Assembly: GCA_025716815.1 (NCBI GenBank) | Contig: JAIXMN010000001.1 | Location: forward strand, 1,860,001-1,924,000 | Length of the DNA stretch: 64,000 bases | Direction of reading: 5' to 3' | Source: Dichotomocladium elegans | Lineage: Eukaryota; Mucoromycota; Mucoromycetes; Mucorales; Lichtheimiaceae | In this document: piece by piece, positions 1 to 9,431 of the stretch | How the letters are laid out: each line of letters opens with the position of its first letter | Position numbering within the stretch: the stretch's first letter is position 1 | Made by a program: the position numbers and the translations under genes | The notes under the pieces: model-generated | The model's input: only the letters and a program-made list of their open reading frames with translations | Databases searched by the model: none | Told to the model about the DNA's origin: nothing

Positions 1-1513
1 TTTGCCGGTTTCCCTGCTGATCGCTACTCTCGTAAATTTACTCTGATGGGCGCCTCTTTACTCTTTGTCGTCGGTTCTGTCTTCCAGGCTGCGTCAAATG
101 GTGTCCCTCTTCTTGTTGTCGGTCGTGTGGTGAACGGTAAGGCTAAAAAACTAGCACACGTTATTCCAAGGCTTACTCTTGGTTGATCAGGTATCTCTGT
201 TGGTATCACATCAATGGTTGTCCCATTGTATCAGTCTGAGATTGCTCCCAAGGAGATCCGTGGCCGTATTGTTGCGGTGCAACAGTGGGCCATCACCTGG
301 GGTATCATGATTTCGTAAGTTACATTTTCTGGAATGCCATCCCGATCAAGCGGCTGTAACAAAATCCTTTCGATTGAATTTTAGTTTTTGGATCCAGTAC
401 GGCGCTCAGTTCATTCGCGGCTCCAACTATACTGCTGCCTTCCGTATCCCATGGGGTGTTCAGGCCATTCCCGCTGCTATTCTCTTTATTGGCATGTTTT
501 TCTTCCCCCACTCGCCTCGTTGGCTCGCTGATGTGGGCCGTATGGATGATGCGATCAAGGTTCTTGCTGATATCCACGGTAACGGCGATGTGAACCACCC
601 CCGTGTTCGTCAGGAAATCGAGGAAATCGAAGCTGTCATCCAATTTGATCGTGAACAGGCATCGCACCGCTACACCGACATCTTTAAGCGTCAATATGCC
701 TACCGCTCTTTCCTTGGTATTGCTCTTCAGGTCTGGCAGCAACTTACGGGCATGAACATCATCATGTTCTATGCGGTCTTGCTCTTTGAGCAGGCTGGTA
801 CTGGTGACAGTCAGGAAGCTAACCTTTTGGCCTCGGGTATCTCCTACGTTGTTAACGTTGTCATGACCGTCCCGGCCATTTTGTATGTCGACAAATGGGG
901 TCGTCGCAATACCATGATCTTTGGTGCTTTGTCGATGTCTCTCTTCCTATGGATCGTTGGTGGTTTAATGAGTACTGGCCACTGGTACCTTGATGGTGAA
1001 GGCAAATGGTCTGTGGATATGGGTAGCAAAGCAAAGGCCAACGGTATGGTCGCCTCTGTTTACCTGTTCGTCGCCTCCTTCGCCACCACCTGGGGTCCTT
1101 TGGGCTGGATCTATCCCGCCGAGATTTATCCTCTCCGTATTCGTGCCATTGCTGTTTCGCTTTCCACCGCTGCTAACTGGCTCTTCAACTGGGTCCTTAA
1201 CTTTGTCGTTCCCTATCTGATGCAGCGCATCCGTTTTGGTCTCTACATGCTGTTTGCTGGCTTTAACTTCCTCATGGCTGTCCATGTTTATCTTGCCTAC
1301 CCTGAGACCAAGGGCTTCACTGTAAGTCATCTGATTTTCTTGATGTTCAATCGATCTCATTCTGTACACTATTAGCTCGAAGAGATGGACATTGTGTTCG
1401 AGAACAATCCTCGTAAGAAACTTGACCATGCCTTTGTCGCAGATGAGCTTGCCCGTCGCAATGGCGGCGTTCCCAACGATTCCGTCGCCGGAAAGGCTGA
1501 GGAGCTCGCTTAG
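1..1513 (+). CDS. MFS sugar (hexose-type) transporter, 5' truncated by window edge
   Basis: A proton-coupled plasma-membrane sugar transporter of the major facilitator superfamily (Sugar_tr family). The reading frame is open from base 1, so the N-terminus lies outside. Exons as I join them: 1-137, about 191-314, 385-1321 and 1376-1513, with GT-AG introns between (for example GTAAGT at 315 and at 1322). Family signatures are visible: the GRxxNG stretch after TM4, VPLYQSEIAP and the KEIRGR loop, QQLTGMN in the second half, DKWGRR, then YPAEIYPLRIR and the PETKGF signature near the end. Several hydrophobic helices are evident. The tail is short and charged and ends at TAG 1511-1513. The substrate cannot be decided from sequence; hexose is the likeliest. 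Confidence 0.93.
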
Positions 1514-1869
1514 CTGTAGATCGTCGACACAACCTCATACCTATTTTCTCTTGTCTCTATATTCTTTTTCTTTTACCTTAATTTCACTGAATAATATAAC
1601 ACCCTATTTCTTAGTATGACGCTTAACTCACAGAGATGTACGCTCAGTTTTTTTTTTTTTGTCACGCTCGGCTGATGTATGATGTTTGATATTCACGTTA
1701 CACACAATATGTGTATGTAAGCAATCACATGCGATGTATACATCTTGTATCTCCGAAAAGGCGACCCCTCTCCATCCCTATTAGAAGCTGTGTTCCCATT
1801 TTTATTGCGTAACCATACTCATCTTGGGTATTAAAGTTCCGTGGCGTACGTAAGCAAAACCGTGCAATG

Positions 1870-2142
1870 TTACACGAAGAGGTCCTGGTGAACGGGTATC
1901 CACAGCTGCGGTTGTTGTTGCTGTTGTCTTTGCTGGTAGTGATGGTGGCGATAGTAATGATGTTGCTGCACATGCGGATGTGTGGGTTTTGCATGCGTCC
2001 TGGGAATCCCCGCGCATCCGGGAAACTTTTTGACCACCTGCACGTCATCCACATCATCCAGTATCTCGAGTTTGAAACGGTTACACTGATCCATATATGT
2101 CGATGGTCCTCCCGAGGGAGAGGGTGAAAAAAAGCACTTCAT
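1870..2142 (-). CDS. Small His/Gln-rich ORF, doubtful
   Basis: A 90-codon ATG-initiated frame on the minus strand. Its second half is rich in His, Tyr and Gln (clusters of HH, YR and QQQQQ). I recognise no family. It could be a short fungal gene, the last exon of an unseen gene, or a chance frame over a CAG/CAA-type low-complexity tract. The plus strand carries overlapping open frames of similar length, which argues for chance. Confidence 0.2.
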   Translation of the reverse strand: MKCFFSPSPSGGPSTYMDQCNRFKLEILDDVDDVQVVKKFPGCAGIPRTHAKPTHPHVQQHHYYRHHHYQQRQQQQQPQLWIPVHQDLFV

Positions 2143-3032
2143 TCTGAGCGAGTTGTTGCGTTGAAGATCTCATTATGTCAGAATCCTTTGTGTTCCGGTC
2201 ACACCGAGACCCCCACAGAGGGTCAAACGACCCCGCGTCGTATTGAAATTAGCTGACTGCTAAAAAAAAGGACCCGCCTGCTCTAAAGATGCCTCCGCTA
2301 CTGAGTTGTTATCACACGCACAAGGCCATAAATTCCTTGCAGCCTGCGGCTTTTAGCCCTTTGTTGGTTTTCTTTTCTTCCTTCCTTCCTTTCCATTTCA
2401 CTATTCTCATGGATCGGGGTGCCTGTCTCTGGGGGGAGGAGGGCGCTACAAAACACAAGAATGGGGTCATACAAAGGGTAAACAAGAACGATGATCCCTC
2501 CCATTGTATTTCGAGAAAACGTAGTATTACGTGCGAGAAATGCTTCTTTCCTATGAGTCGATGACAGGCCTCGATGATGGAGAGAAGAGATGATGTAAAT
2601 TCGGCGTGGGCAAGAGATCACAGCCATCCGTTGACATGATAGTGGGGACGTGCGACTGAAACTTACCCTAAAAAGGATAATTTCATTCAAGTGCTCAGAA
2701 AGACCGGGGATCCCCTCCCAGAGCGACAAACAGAATAATCATCGGCGTCTCCATCAGCAACTGAAATGACGACAGTGGTTGGGGGGGATGCTAAGCGAGG
2801 AAATTCCATAGAGAACAAGAGTGGCGTATGATGAAAGATTGAGGGAGGTGTTCCGGTCGAGGAACAAGATCGCTTGTAGTTTTGTTGATGCCAATTTCGA
2901 GGAAGGGATGAACATTAAAGGTATCAAAATATTCCTATGGGGGCGGGAAAGACTTCCTTGTCTCTAAAAAAGGAGGAGAGGGGAGAGCTGCTTGGACTTT
3001 TTTAAATCCAGTCGCAGAGCATCGTCGTGCTT

Positions 3033-3040
3033 CCACGTGG
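3033..3040. promoter_or_regulatory. CCACGTGG palindrome upstream of ERO1, possible UPR/bZIP element
   Basis: The octamer CCACGTGG lies 58 bp upstream of the ERO1 start codon. Its ACGT core is the kind of site bound by bZIP factors such as Hac1/XBP1/ATF6, and ERO1 is a classical unfolded-protein-response target in yeast. The role is inferred; the palindrome is seen. Confidence 0.35.
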
Positions 3041-3097
3041 CACGAATTTGAACACGTATCACCACCGTCTTTCTCTTTTTCTCGTCACATCTCTTTC

Positions 3098-5400
3098 ATG
3101 AAACATTCAGAAAAACGATTTCTTCGGTCATTACCATCATCAACCTTTTTCGTGCTTCTGCTGCTGCTGCTGCTGTTATTTTCTCAAGATAGCTGCGCTC
3201 ACACAGGACTGTCACCAGCAAATGATCACGGGAAATCAGTTGAATTTGTCCAGAACATACTCGATTCACCTGAATCGCAAGATTATTGCAATGTAATAAA
3301 AGTGTGGTGATGAGCTCACTTCCTGATCGCAACACTGATTTGATTTTTTTTTTTTGCTTGTTTAGCCGACTGGCCAAATTGAAGACACATGCTGCGACTT
3401 TCAAGGCGTCGAGGATATCCAACGAGAGGCATTCGACAAAATCCAAGCGCTGGTGAGGACGAAGTTTTTTCGGTACTATAAGGTAGTATCAGACACCTTT
3501 CCCCCCTTCCAAAAAAAATGGCATGATGATAGCAAATAAGTCAGACGCTTATTAAAGTAATATATTGCGGGCGTATAGATGAACTTATGGCGTGAATGTC
3601 CTTTTTGGAACGAGGATGGTCTCTGCATGAACCGCGACTGCTCGGTTGAAACGACAGACGAGGTATTGGAAACGAAAGGATGGAAGAGATGCGCTTACTT
3701 ACTGTTACATAGTCGTCGCTACCCGAAGCCTGGCGCCAGCCTGCATTAAGCGCTGTTCAAATCTCACCTGAAGGAGCGGTTAGTGAAAAAGATCGGAACG
3801 AAGCACAGAGATGATAATTAATCCAGCTCTATCTTCCCCGAATGACAGAGTTTTCAGCCCTACGAGAAGTGTGATTATAAAGACCAAGACTTCTGCTTGA
3901 TTGACGACGAGTTCGATGCAGGTGAGAACGTGAATAAAAAAAAGGTAGCTGTAATACTAATTTGATTACCTATCGCGCTATTTATAGATGGAACGTACGT
4001 TGATCTGACAGAAAATCCAGAGCGGTTCACAGGTTATGCTGGTCAATCCTCTGCTCGCGTGTGGCAGGCTATTTACAAGGAGAACTGTTTCAATATCATG
4101 GATAAAATGACCGAAGGTTGCGAGACTTGCAGCAAGATTTCCCAACCTGAACCGCAGGCTATGAAGAGCGAATTTGTCAGTGTTCCAGGTAACACGAACC
4201 AGTTACACCACCTCTTGGAAGAGATGGCAGGGGAACCGGATGAAGGGAATGAAGAAGTCTGTCTGGAGAAGAGGGTTTACTATCGCGTTATTTCTGGTAA
4301 GAATGCAGTTGGGCTTTATTGGACCAATTTAACGGATGCTCGGTAAAATAGGCTTGCATTCTTCTATATCCATCCATATCTGTGACGAATACTTCAATCA
4401 AACAACTGGGGCATGGGTAAGCGTAGAGAATCAGGATATACATCGAGGAACAGTATATTTAGGTACGAATAGGGTCCAAACCTTGATTGCTTCGTCAACC
4501 GCATTGGGTCGCACCCGGAACGGTTACAGAACATCTACTTCACCTACGCTTTGGTTATGCGTGCAGTGACAAAACTGGGCAACTATCTTGAAGGATATGA
4601 CTTCCGAACAGGTGATGTCAAAGAGGACTTGGCAACAAGGGTGAGATAAACCGATGGATGATTACTATGACATAGCGCTAACAAATTAATCCATCAGGCT
4701 GCTGTGATGGATCTTATCAATGGTGCACGCTCATGTCCTGCCACATTTGACGAGAAGACCATGTTCCAAGGACCAGAAGCGAAGGTATAATAGACCGTTC
4801 CATTGATATGCTCATTATTTTTTTTTAATTCTAACACTGAATAGGCTCTCATGATTGAATTCCGTGATCATTTCAGAAATGTCTCACGTATTATGGACTG
4901 TGTTGGTTGCGAAAAGTGTCGGTTGTGGGGAAAGATCCAGACCGCAGGGTTAGGTACTGCGTTAAAAATTCTTTTCTCGTATGAGGATGCCAGTTTAGAG
5001 TAAGTCGACAGAGTTACAACATCCATATATATGTGTCTCAGAGTGCTTATCAATCTATCGTAGTCCCGAGAGAAATCCAGACCTACTGCAACGGACAGAG
5101 ATTGTTGCCTTATTTAATTTGCTGAATCGTCTCACTGAGAGTCTTCACGCAATTCAGCGATTTAGAGAACTTTACCACGAACGTACTCTTCCGCCCAAGG
5201 TAAGAACACTTTTTATGGATGTCGGACACAATCTGATAGAAGTGCTGGCAATTTAGATTCCCGAGACTTTCGGGCAGAAGATGATGCGCATTGTAATATC
5301 ATATGTAGAGCATGTAGAATCTTTGTTAGTTAAACGGGGCATACATGTCCCTTCCATCATATACAGTCCCTTGAAAATGCTTAGGGAACTGGTTCATTAA
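3098..5400 (+). CDS. ERO1: ER oxidoreductin, thiol oxidase
   Basis: ERO1 is the FAD-dependent oxidase that re-oxidises protein disulfide isomerase in the ER lumen, passing electrons to oxygen. The gene runs through many short introns. The N-terminus is a signal sequence with a long Leu run (MKHSEKRF then LLLLLLL). The family's shuttle pair is visible as CMNRDC near 3630, and the active-site CxxCxxC as CVGCEKC near 4900, followed by the conserved [15 protein letters not shown]. Other matches are [37 protein letters not shown] and [12 protein letters not shown]. Exon joins near 4295/4352, 4414/4471 and 5199/5257 keep the frame, and the last exon ends at TAA 5398-5400. It looks complete and functional. 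A CCACGTGG motif lies just upstream. Confidence 0.95.
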
Positions 5401-5529
5401 GTAAATAGATATATACAGAATTTCCCCATAAGCATGCATGCATGTCACTTGGAGCCAGAAGTCATAGGAGGGCGAATAGATGTCCCATTTACCCAAACTA
5501 AACGATGCATACACAGGACCTTTTTCCTT

Positions 5530-5690
5530 CTATATAGACGTTCAACATTATGAAATGAGCAATCAATATCTTCCGGAAGATGGGCAGAGCCATAATATCT
5601 ACATATTGCGAGTGTTGCTGCGGGCAGTCTTGTCGATGAGGAAGTGTATTCGCTTGAATTTTGCTTATTCCTACACATAATGCCTTCGTA
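5530..5690 (+). mobile_element. Fragment D of a degenerate Tc1/mariner-like transposase (5' part)
   Basis: The DNA resembles the 5' coding part of the copy at 8150-8300. The stretch around 5548 (attatgaaatgagcaatca) and that around 5633-5675 (gatgaggaagtgtattcgct and following) line up with the starts of the other copies. There is no open frame and no catalytic part, so this is a short relic lying upstream of the decayed Fanzor copy. Confidence 0.5.
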
Positions 5691-6039
5691 GTCTTTTTTT
5701 TTTTGCAACGATCACTCTGATCTTGTTGCTATTAGGGAGATCTCACGATTAAGGAAGGAACATGCTTGCCTTTTCTCTACTCGATGGTTGGTGTATTAGG
5801 ATCGATTTCACGCCATTCAGAAATGACGCTGTGGAGTTACCAGCGAATGATATTTAGGCGTTATTTAAATATTTTTGCGAAAATAGTGGTAAGTGAAAAG
5901 GGTACTGCAGGATTTTTCCTAGCCATTCAGCCAGTTGAACTTTTTGTTTGCGGGTTATGAAAATAGTTTAGCGGTTGGGTAGCATATTAAATTGCGTGAT
6001 GACACAAATATCATTTGTCATTCTTGAAGATGACTTTGC

Positions 6040-7610
6040 AGAGCCAATACAGGAGTATCTATTAGTAATAACGCCTGTTGGCTGACTCAGTCACCCAGTC
6101 AGACTATGTTCAGTGTGGCACGGGCAGCGACTCCAGACGACCAGAGCTGTAGTCTCACAAGAAGTGCTGATTTGTGATAGAAATGCCACAGAACCTTGCG
6201 CGTGGCATAAATGCGACTGATCATTGGTCATCTTTCGATCAATTGACAACTCAAGTTTTATTATATGTATGGGCTACCGGTCTCAGATTACGTGTCCCTT
6301 CCTTTTCCTTTGTACCGATCATGGCCGACGCCAAGGCATTCAAGGATAGGCATAACAGGAGGTTCTTTGGAGCAATACAAACAGACGGAGTGTCTGTATC
6401 AATCATACTCAAGACCCCTGAGGCAAAGAAGAACCTTAGTTGCAAGCGAACCCGGACTGGTACCGGGGATATCATAACCGATGACAGTGCTCTGGAGCCC
6501 GAACGCTTACGCATTGCCGACAGCATGAGGAACAAGGGCGCTCGGAGGGATCAGAGCAAGAACGATCACTCCACAGACTGTTCCTACATTCATGACATCC
6601 CACACGACGAGCTGCAAGAGACCGAGGGCAAGTGTCTTCTCATTGATCCAGGCCGTCGCGATCTCCATTATGGAATGCATGAGTTGAGCACGCCCGAGCT
6701 CCCTAAAATACACCGGTGTACACGCAACCAGCGCGCCTGAGAAACACGGATGGTACGATTTCGTCAGATACGCGACACTGCCAAGGATCGCTATGATAAC
6801 AAAAACAGCATCCGCAAGGCCGAGACTAGGCTTGCACAGATATGCCACAGCACCGTCATGCCGTCAGGTACAAGCTCTATGTCGAGTCCCGCGCAAGGGA
6901 GTGGTCACTGCTCAGCAGCTTTTATAGCAGAACCACCGCAACCCATACGACATCGACCCACCCCGTACACAACAAGTACGGGCCGGCAAAGAGGGACTGG
7001 GGAAAGCGTCGAGCCCGAAAGATGCATTCGTATGTAGACCATGAGGCCCACAATCATCCGCTTCATCGGAAATTACGCCTCTCTGACTATATAAACCAGA
7101 TGCAGGCCGATGCTCGATTGGTGCGCACTCTACGACGAAGATTCGGAAAGGACACCGTGCTTGTCGTGGGAAACTGGTCTGCACCCATGGCCCGCTTCCA
7201 CGAGCCCATCCGCGGCAAGGGGCTGGAGGGATATATTCAAGAGGCATGGGTTCAAAGTTTATTTGATAGACGAGTACCGCACCTCGGTGACCTGTCCCGA
7301 GTGCTCGAACCGCCTGGAGACCTTCAAGCGTATTCCCAATCCACGACCATGGCAGCGAATAAAGCGTCCTGAGATCAAATGCCACGGGCTTCTAAGGTGT
7401 ACAAACCTAAATTGTTTGAAGTCCCTGGAATTCTCTCGCTCGCGGCTTTGGAACCGAGACACAGCAGCGGTACTCAACTTTCGGCACATCCTCTTGAGCC
7501 TCCGGACCAACGGGGAGATTCCAGAGCGATTCCGACATGCCAAGGCCACTGCAGCAGCAGCAACAGCAGCAGACAAGAAGAACTTTCCGGTTCTGTTATC
7601 GCAGGGTTAA
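6040..7610 (+). pseudogene. Decayed Fanzor (TnpB-like nuclease) copy 1, N-terminally truncated
   Basis: Homologous to the Fanzor at 9432-11631 from about 6040 (match around gagtatctatta) to the 3' end. The N-terminal 230 or so residues of that copy have no counterpart here. Recognisable parts: IDPGRRD (RuvC-I Asp) near 6645; GNWSAPMARFHEPIRG near 7170; IDEYRTS then CPEC near 7265-7300; the second knuckle CTNLNC near 7400; LWNRDTAAVLN (RuvC-III Asp) near 7450. It is broken by an in-frame TGA at 6738-6740, a frame change near 6845 and a second near 7225. The zinc-finger region is continuous here, whereas the intact copy has an intron in exactly that place. The tail is Ala-rich (CAGCAG repeats). 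It probably no longer makes nuclease. Confidence 0.85.
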
Positions 7611-7678
7611 GATGCTATAAGCAAGATGCTCAGACCACTCTCCATTAGACGAATGGAGGGGAGGCACCCTAAAGGTGA
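7577..7678 (+). ncRNA. Candidate Fanzor guide-RNA scaffold, copy 1 (three tandem hairpins)
   Basis: Three hairpins in a row: 7589-7608 with loop TTATCG, 7638-7660 (stem CTCCATT/AATGGAG plus flanking pairs) and 7665-7677 (CACC/GGTG). The first overlaps the last codons and stop of the nuclease frame, as guide RNAs of TnpB and Fanzor often do. Its loop and the preceding AAGAA-TTTCCG context are shared with copy 2. That it is an RNA scaffold is inferred. Confidence 0.5.
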
Positions 7679-7959
7679 GACAACTTCGTAATTGGTTTGC
7701 CATTCTGCTAACATTCTCACGCATAAATTACCTCTATCAAAACGCAAATACTACACACTGCTGACGGTAATATTCATCACCGCGTGGCGCAAACTTGATT
7801 GCAAATAATAGTAGCATGCCGGAGGAAAGATCGTAGCTCAAACTCGGTATACTAGAGTACGTCAAGCTTTAGCCAAGACAGTTCTGAGCTTGCATGTTCG
7901 ATCATCAGAGGGGGAGAGACACTGAGACGTGGAAGAGCCAGACAGGCAGTTCGTTTGCT

Positions 7960-8640
7960 TATTCACAACGCATGTTTCCATGTGCGAAATGTTGTGGGTG
8001 GGGAGGATTTGCGTTAGTATACACCATTTTTCAAAATCAAAGTCGCAGGATCGCAAAAATACAAATCGCATTTTTGCCCGGAAATCTTTACGGGTGATGA
8101 CAAAGCAAAAGTCGCATACATACACGGAAAGTTGTCGCAAATCCATCTCATCCTTATGACTCTTTCTCTTTATAAACTTTTACATTTTGAAATGAGCAAT
8201 CTATTATTTTACAACGATGGCCAAGGTCATGTCGCTGATGAGGAAATGTACTCACTTCAATCCGTTTGTTCTTACACTGAATATCTGCGTAGCATACCGT
8301 GCAAAGATAACTCTGAGTTTACTCTCACACACATTCCCAAGCGAAAGGATACATACATTCGGATGAAAGAAGCGGGGATCAAGGGCAGTTACACAGCATA
8401 CACTGATCAAGGCAAGGTCAGATGTTTCAAACTGGTGTTTGAGGAGGTACTGAGTGCCTCAGCTGCAGCAAAACAGCTAGGACTCCATGTTCGTTCAGCA
8501 CAGCGATGGGCATTACAGTAAGAAAAGGATCCAGACAGCATTTTAAGAAACGTAGAAGCAGAGGGCCGATCGTGTATTCTCAATGAAGAGCATTTATTGT
8601 TCTAGAATGCAATTGTCGCTAAAAATAGCCGTACTCAAAA
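7960..8640 (+). pseudogene. Copy A of degenerate Tc1/mariner/IS630-like transposase (N-terminal half)
   Basis: An open frame of about 129 codons (8132-8521) encodes a basic segment (IPKRKDTYIRMKEAGIKGSY) followed by a helix-turn-helix-like stretch (AAKQLGLHVRSAQRWALQ). The same region occurs at 15300-15680 and 18800-19000. About 100 bp upstream (from gtcgcaggatc near 8041) is also shared with copy B. Downstream identity continues patchily to about 8610 (caatgaagagca, tgttctaga), then the catalytic DDE part is missing. A dead copy, possibly with a residual ORF for a DNA-binding domain. Confidence 0.65.
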
Positions 8641-9030
8641 GAATCCTATATCGAGAAGACTAAGTTTATTCTTGGAAAGAACAAAGAACTATCAGAATGT
8701 GCTTGTCGCTTTTGTCAATGAGCCATTTAGCTGGTTATCAAATGGAATAATGAAGTAATGGCTTTCAGGAGACTCCTGTGTTCTCATTGTAATATTCAGA
8801 GAAATTATTCAATATGTACCTACACTTCCTGAACGTATGGATAAGGATGACAGCAGTGTCGTGTTTTGTTGTGTTGTAAGAGACTGAGAGAGTACGAAAA
8901 GAAATACAATCTTCCTACACTACACAAGTGCCGGATATGTATCGGATTATTCTTGAGATGGTCTCTTGGAATTACTTGTTGGAATTGTTTGGGATTTCAT
9001 TGTTGATTTCAGACCTCTTTCACGTCGATA

Positions 9031-9186
9031 CAGTGGCCGCCCGTTATAGTGATACCCTCGGTTCCAGGAAATCGCATCACTATAATGAATTGGAATAAGC
9101 CCTACCTGGCAATTTTGTCCTTCATAAAGTGTATCGCTATAACGAATTATCATTATAATGAATATCACTATAACGAGCGGCCACTG
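9031..9186. mobile_element. 156-bp MITE with 24-bp terminal inverted repeats and TA duplication
   Basis: The left end reads CAGTGGCCGCCCGTTATAG and on to GTGATA (9031-9054); the right end is its inverted repeat with one mismatch (9163-9186). TA dinucleotides flank both ends (9029-9030 and 9187-9188), the duplication typical of Tc1/mariner/pogo transposition. The interior carries further copies of a 13-bp unit resembling ATCACTATAACGA (near 9072, 9132, 9148 and 9163). No coding capacity. It was probably mobilised by a pogo/Tigger-like transposase, an inference from the CAGT ends. Confidence 0.85.
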
Positions 9187-9431
9187 TAAAACCTCATTAA
9201 AGAACCCAGTGGGAAAAAGAAAAACACTGTGGAGATGGATCATTGCTGACACTATAACTAGTGATGCTCAAGCAAGCTGTCCCTTTCCATTATCCACATA
9301 CAAAACTAGAGCCCATACAGCCTACAGAAAATAACACAGCACCACATTTACGGTTGAAAGGTAATACGGCCGCTTTCATACTCGGCTCTGCGATACTAAG
9401 AAATAATATACCCTAGGTCTTCACCCACCAA

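Larger units (their letters stand above)
1514..3097. other. Intergenic region between sugar transporter and ERO1
   Basis: No gene is supported with confidence in these 1.6 kb. It holds the transporter 3' UTR, a low-complexity tract near 1900-1980 that codes a His/Gln-rich short ORF on the minus strand (listed separately with low confidence), a T/C-rich stretch around 2360-2400 and the ERO1 promoter. Confidence 0.6.
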
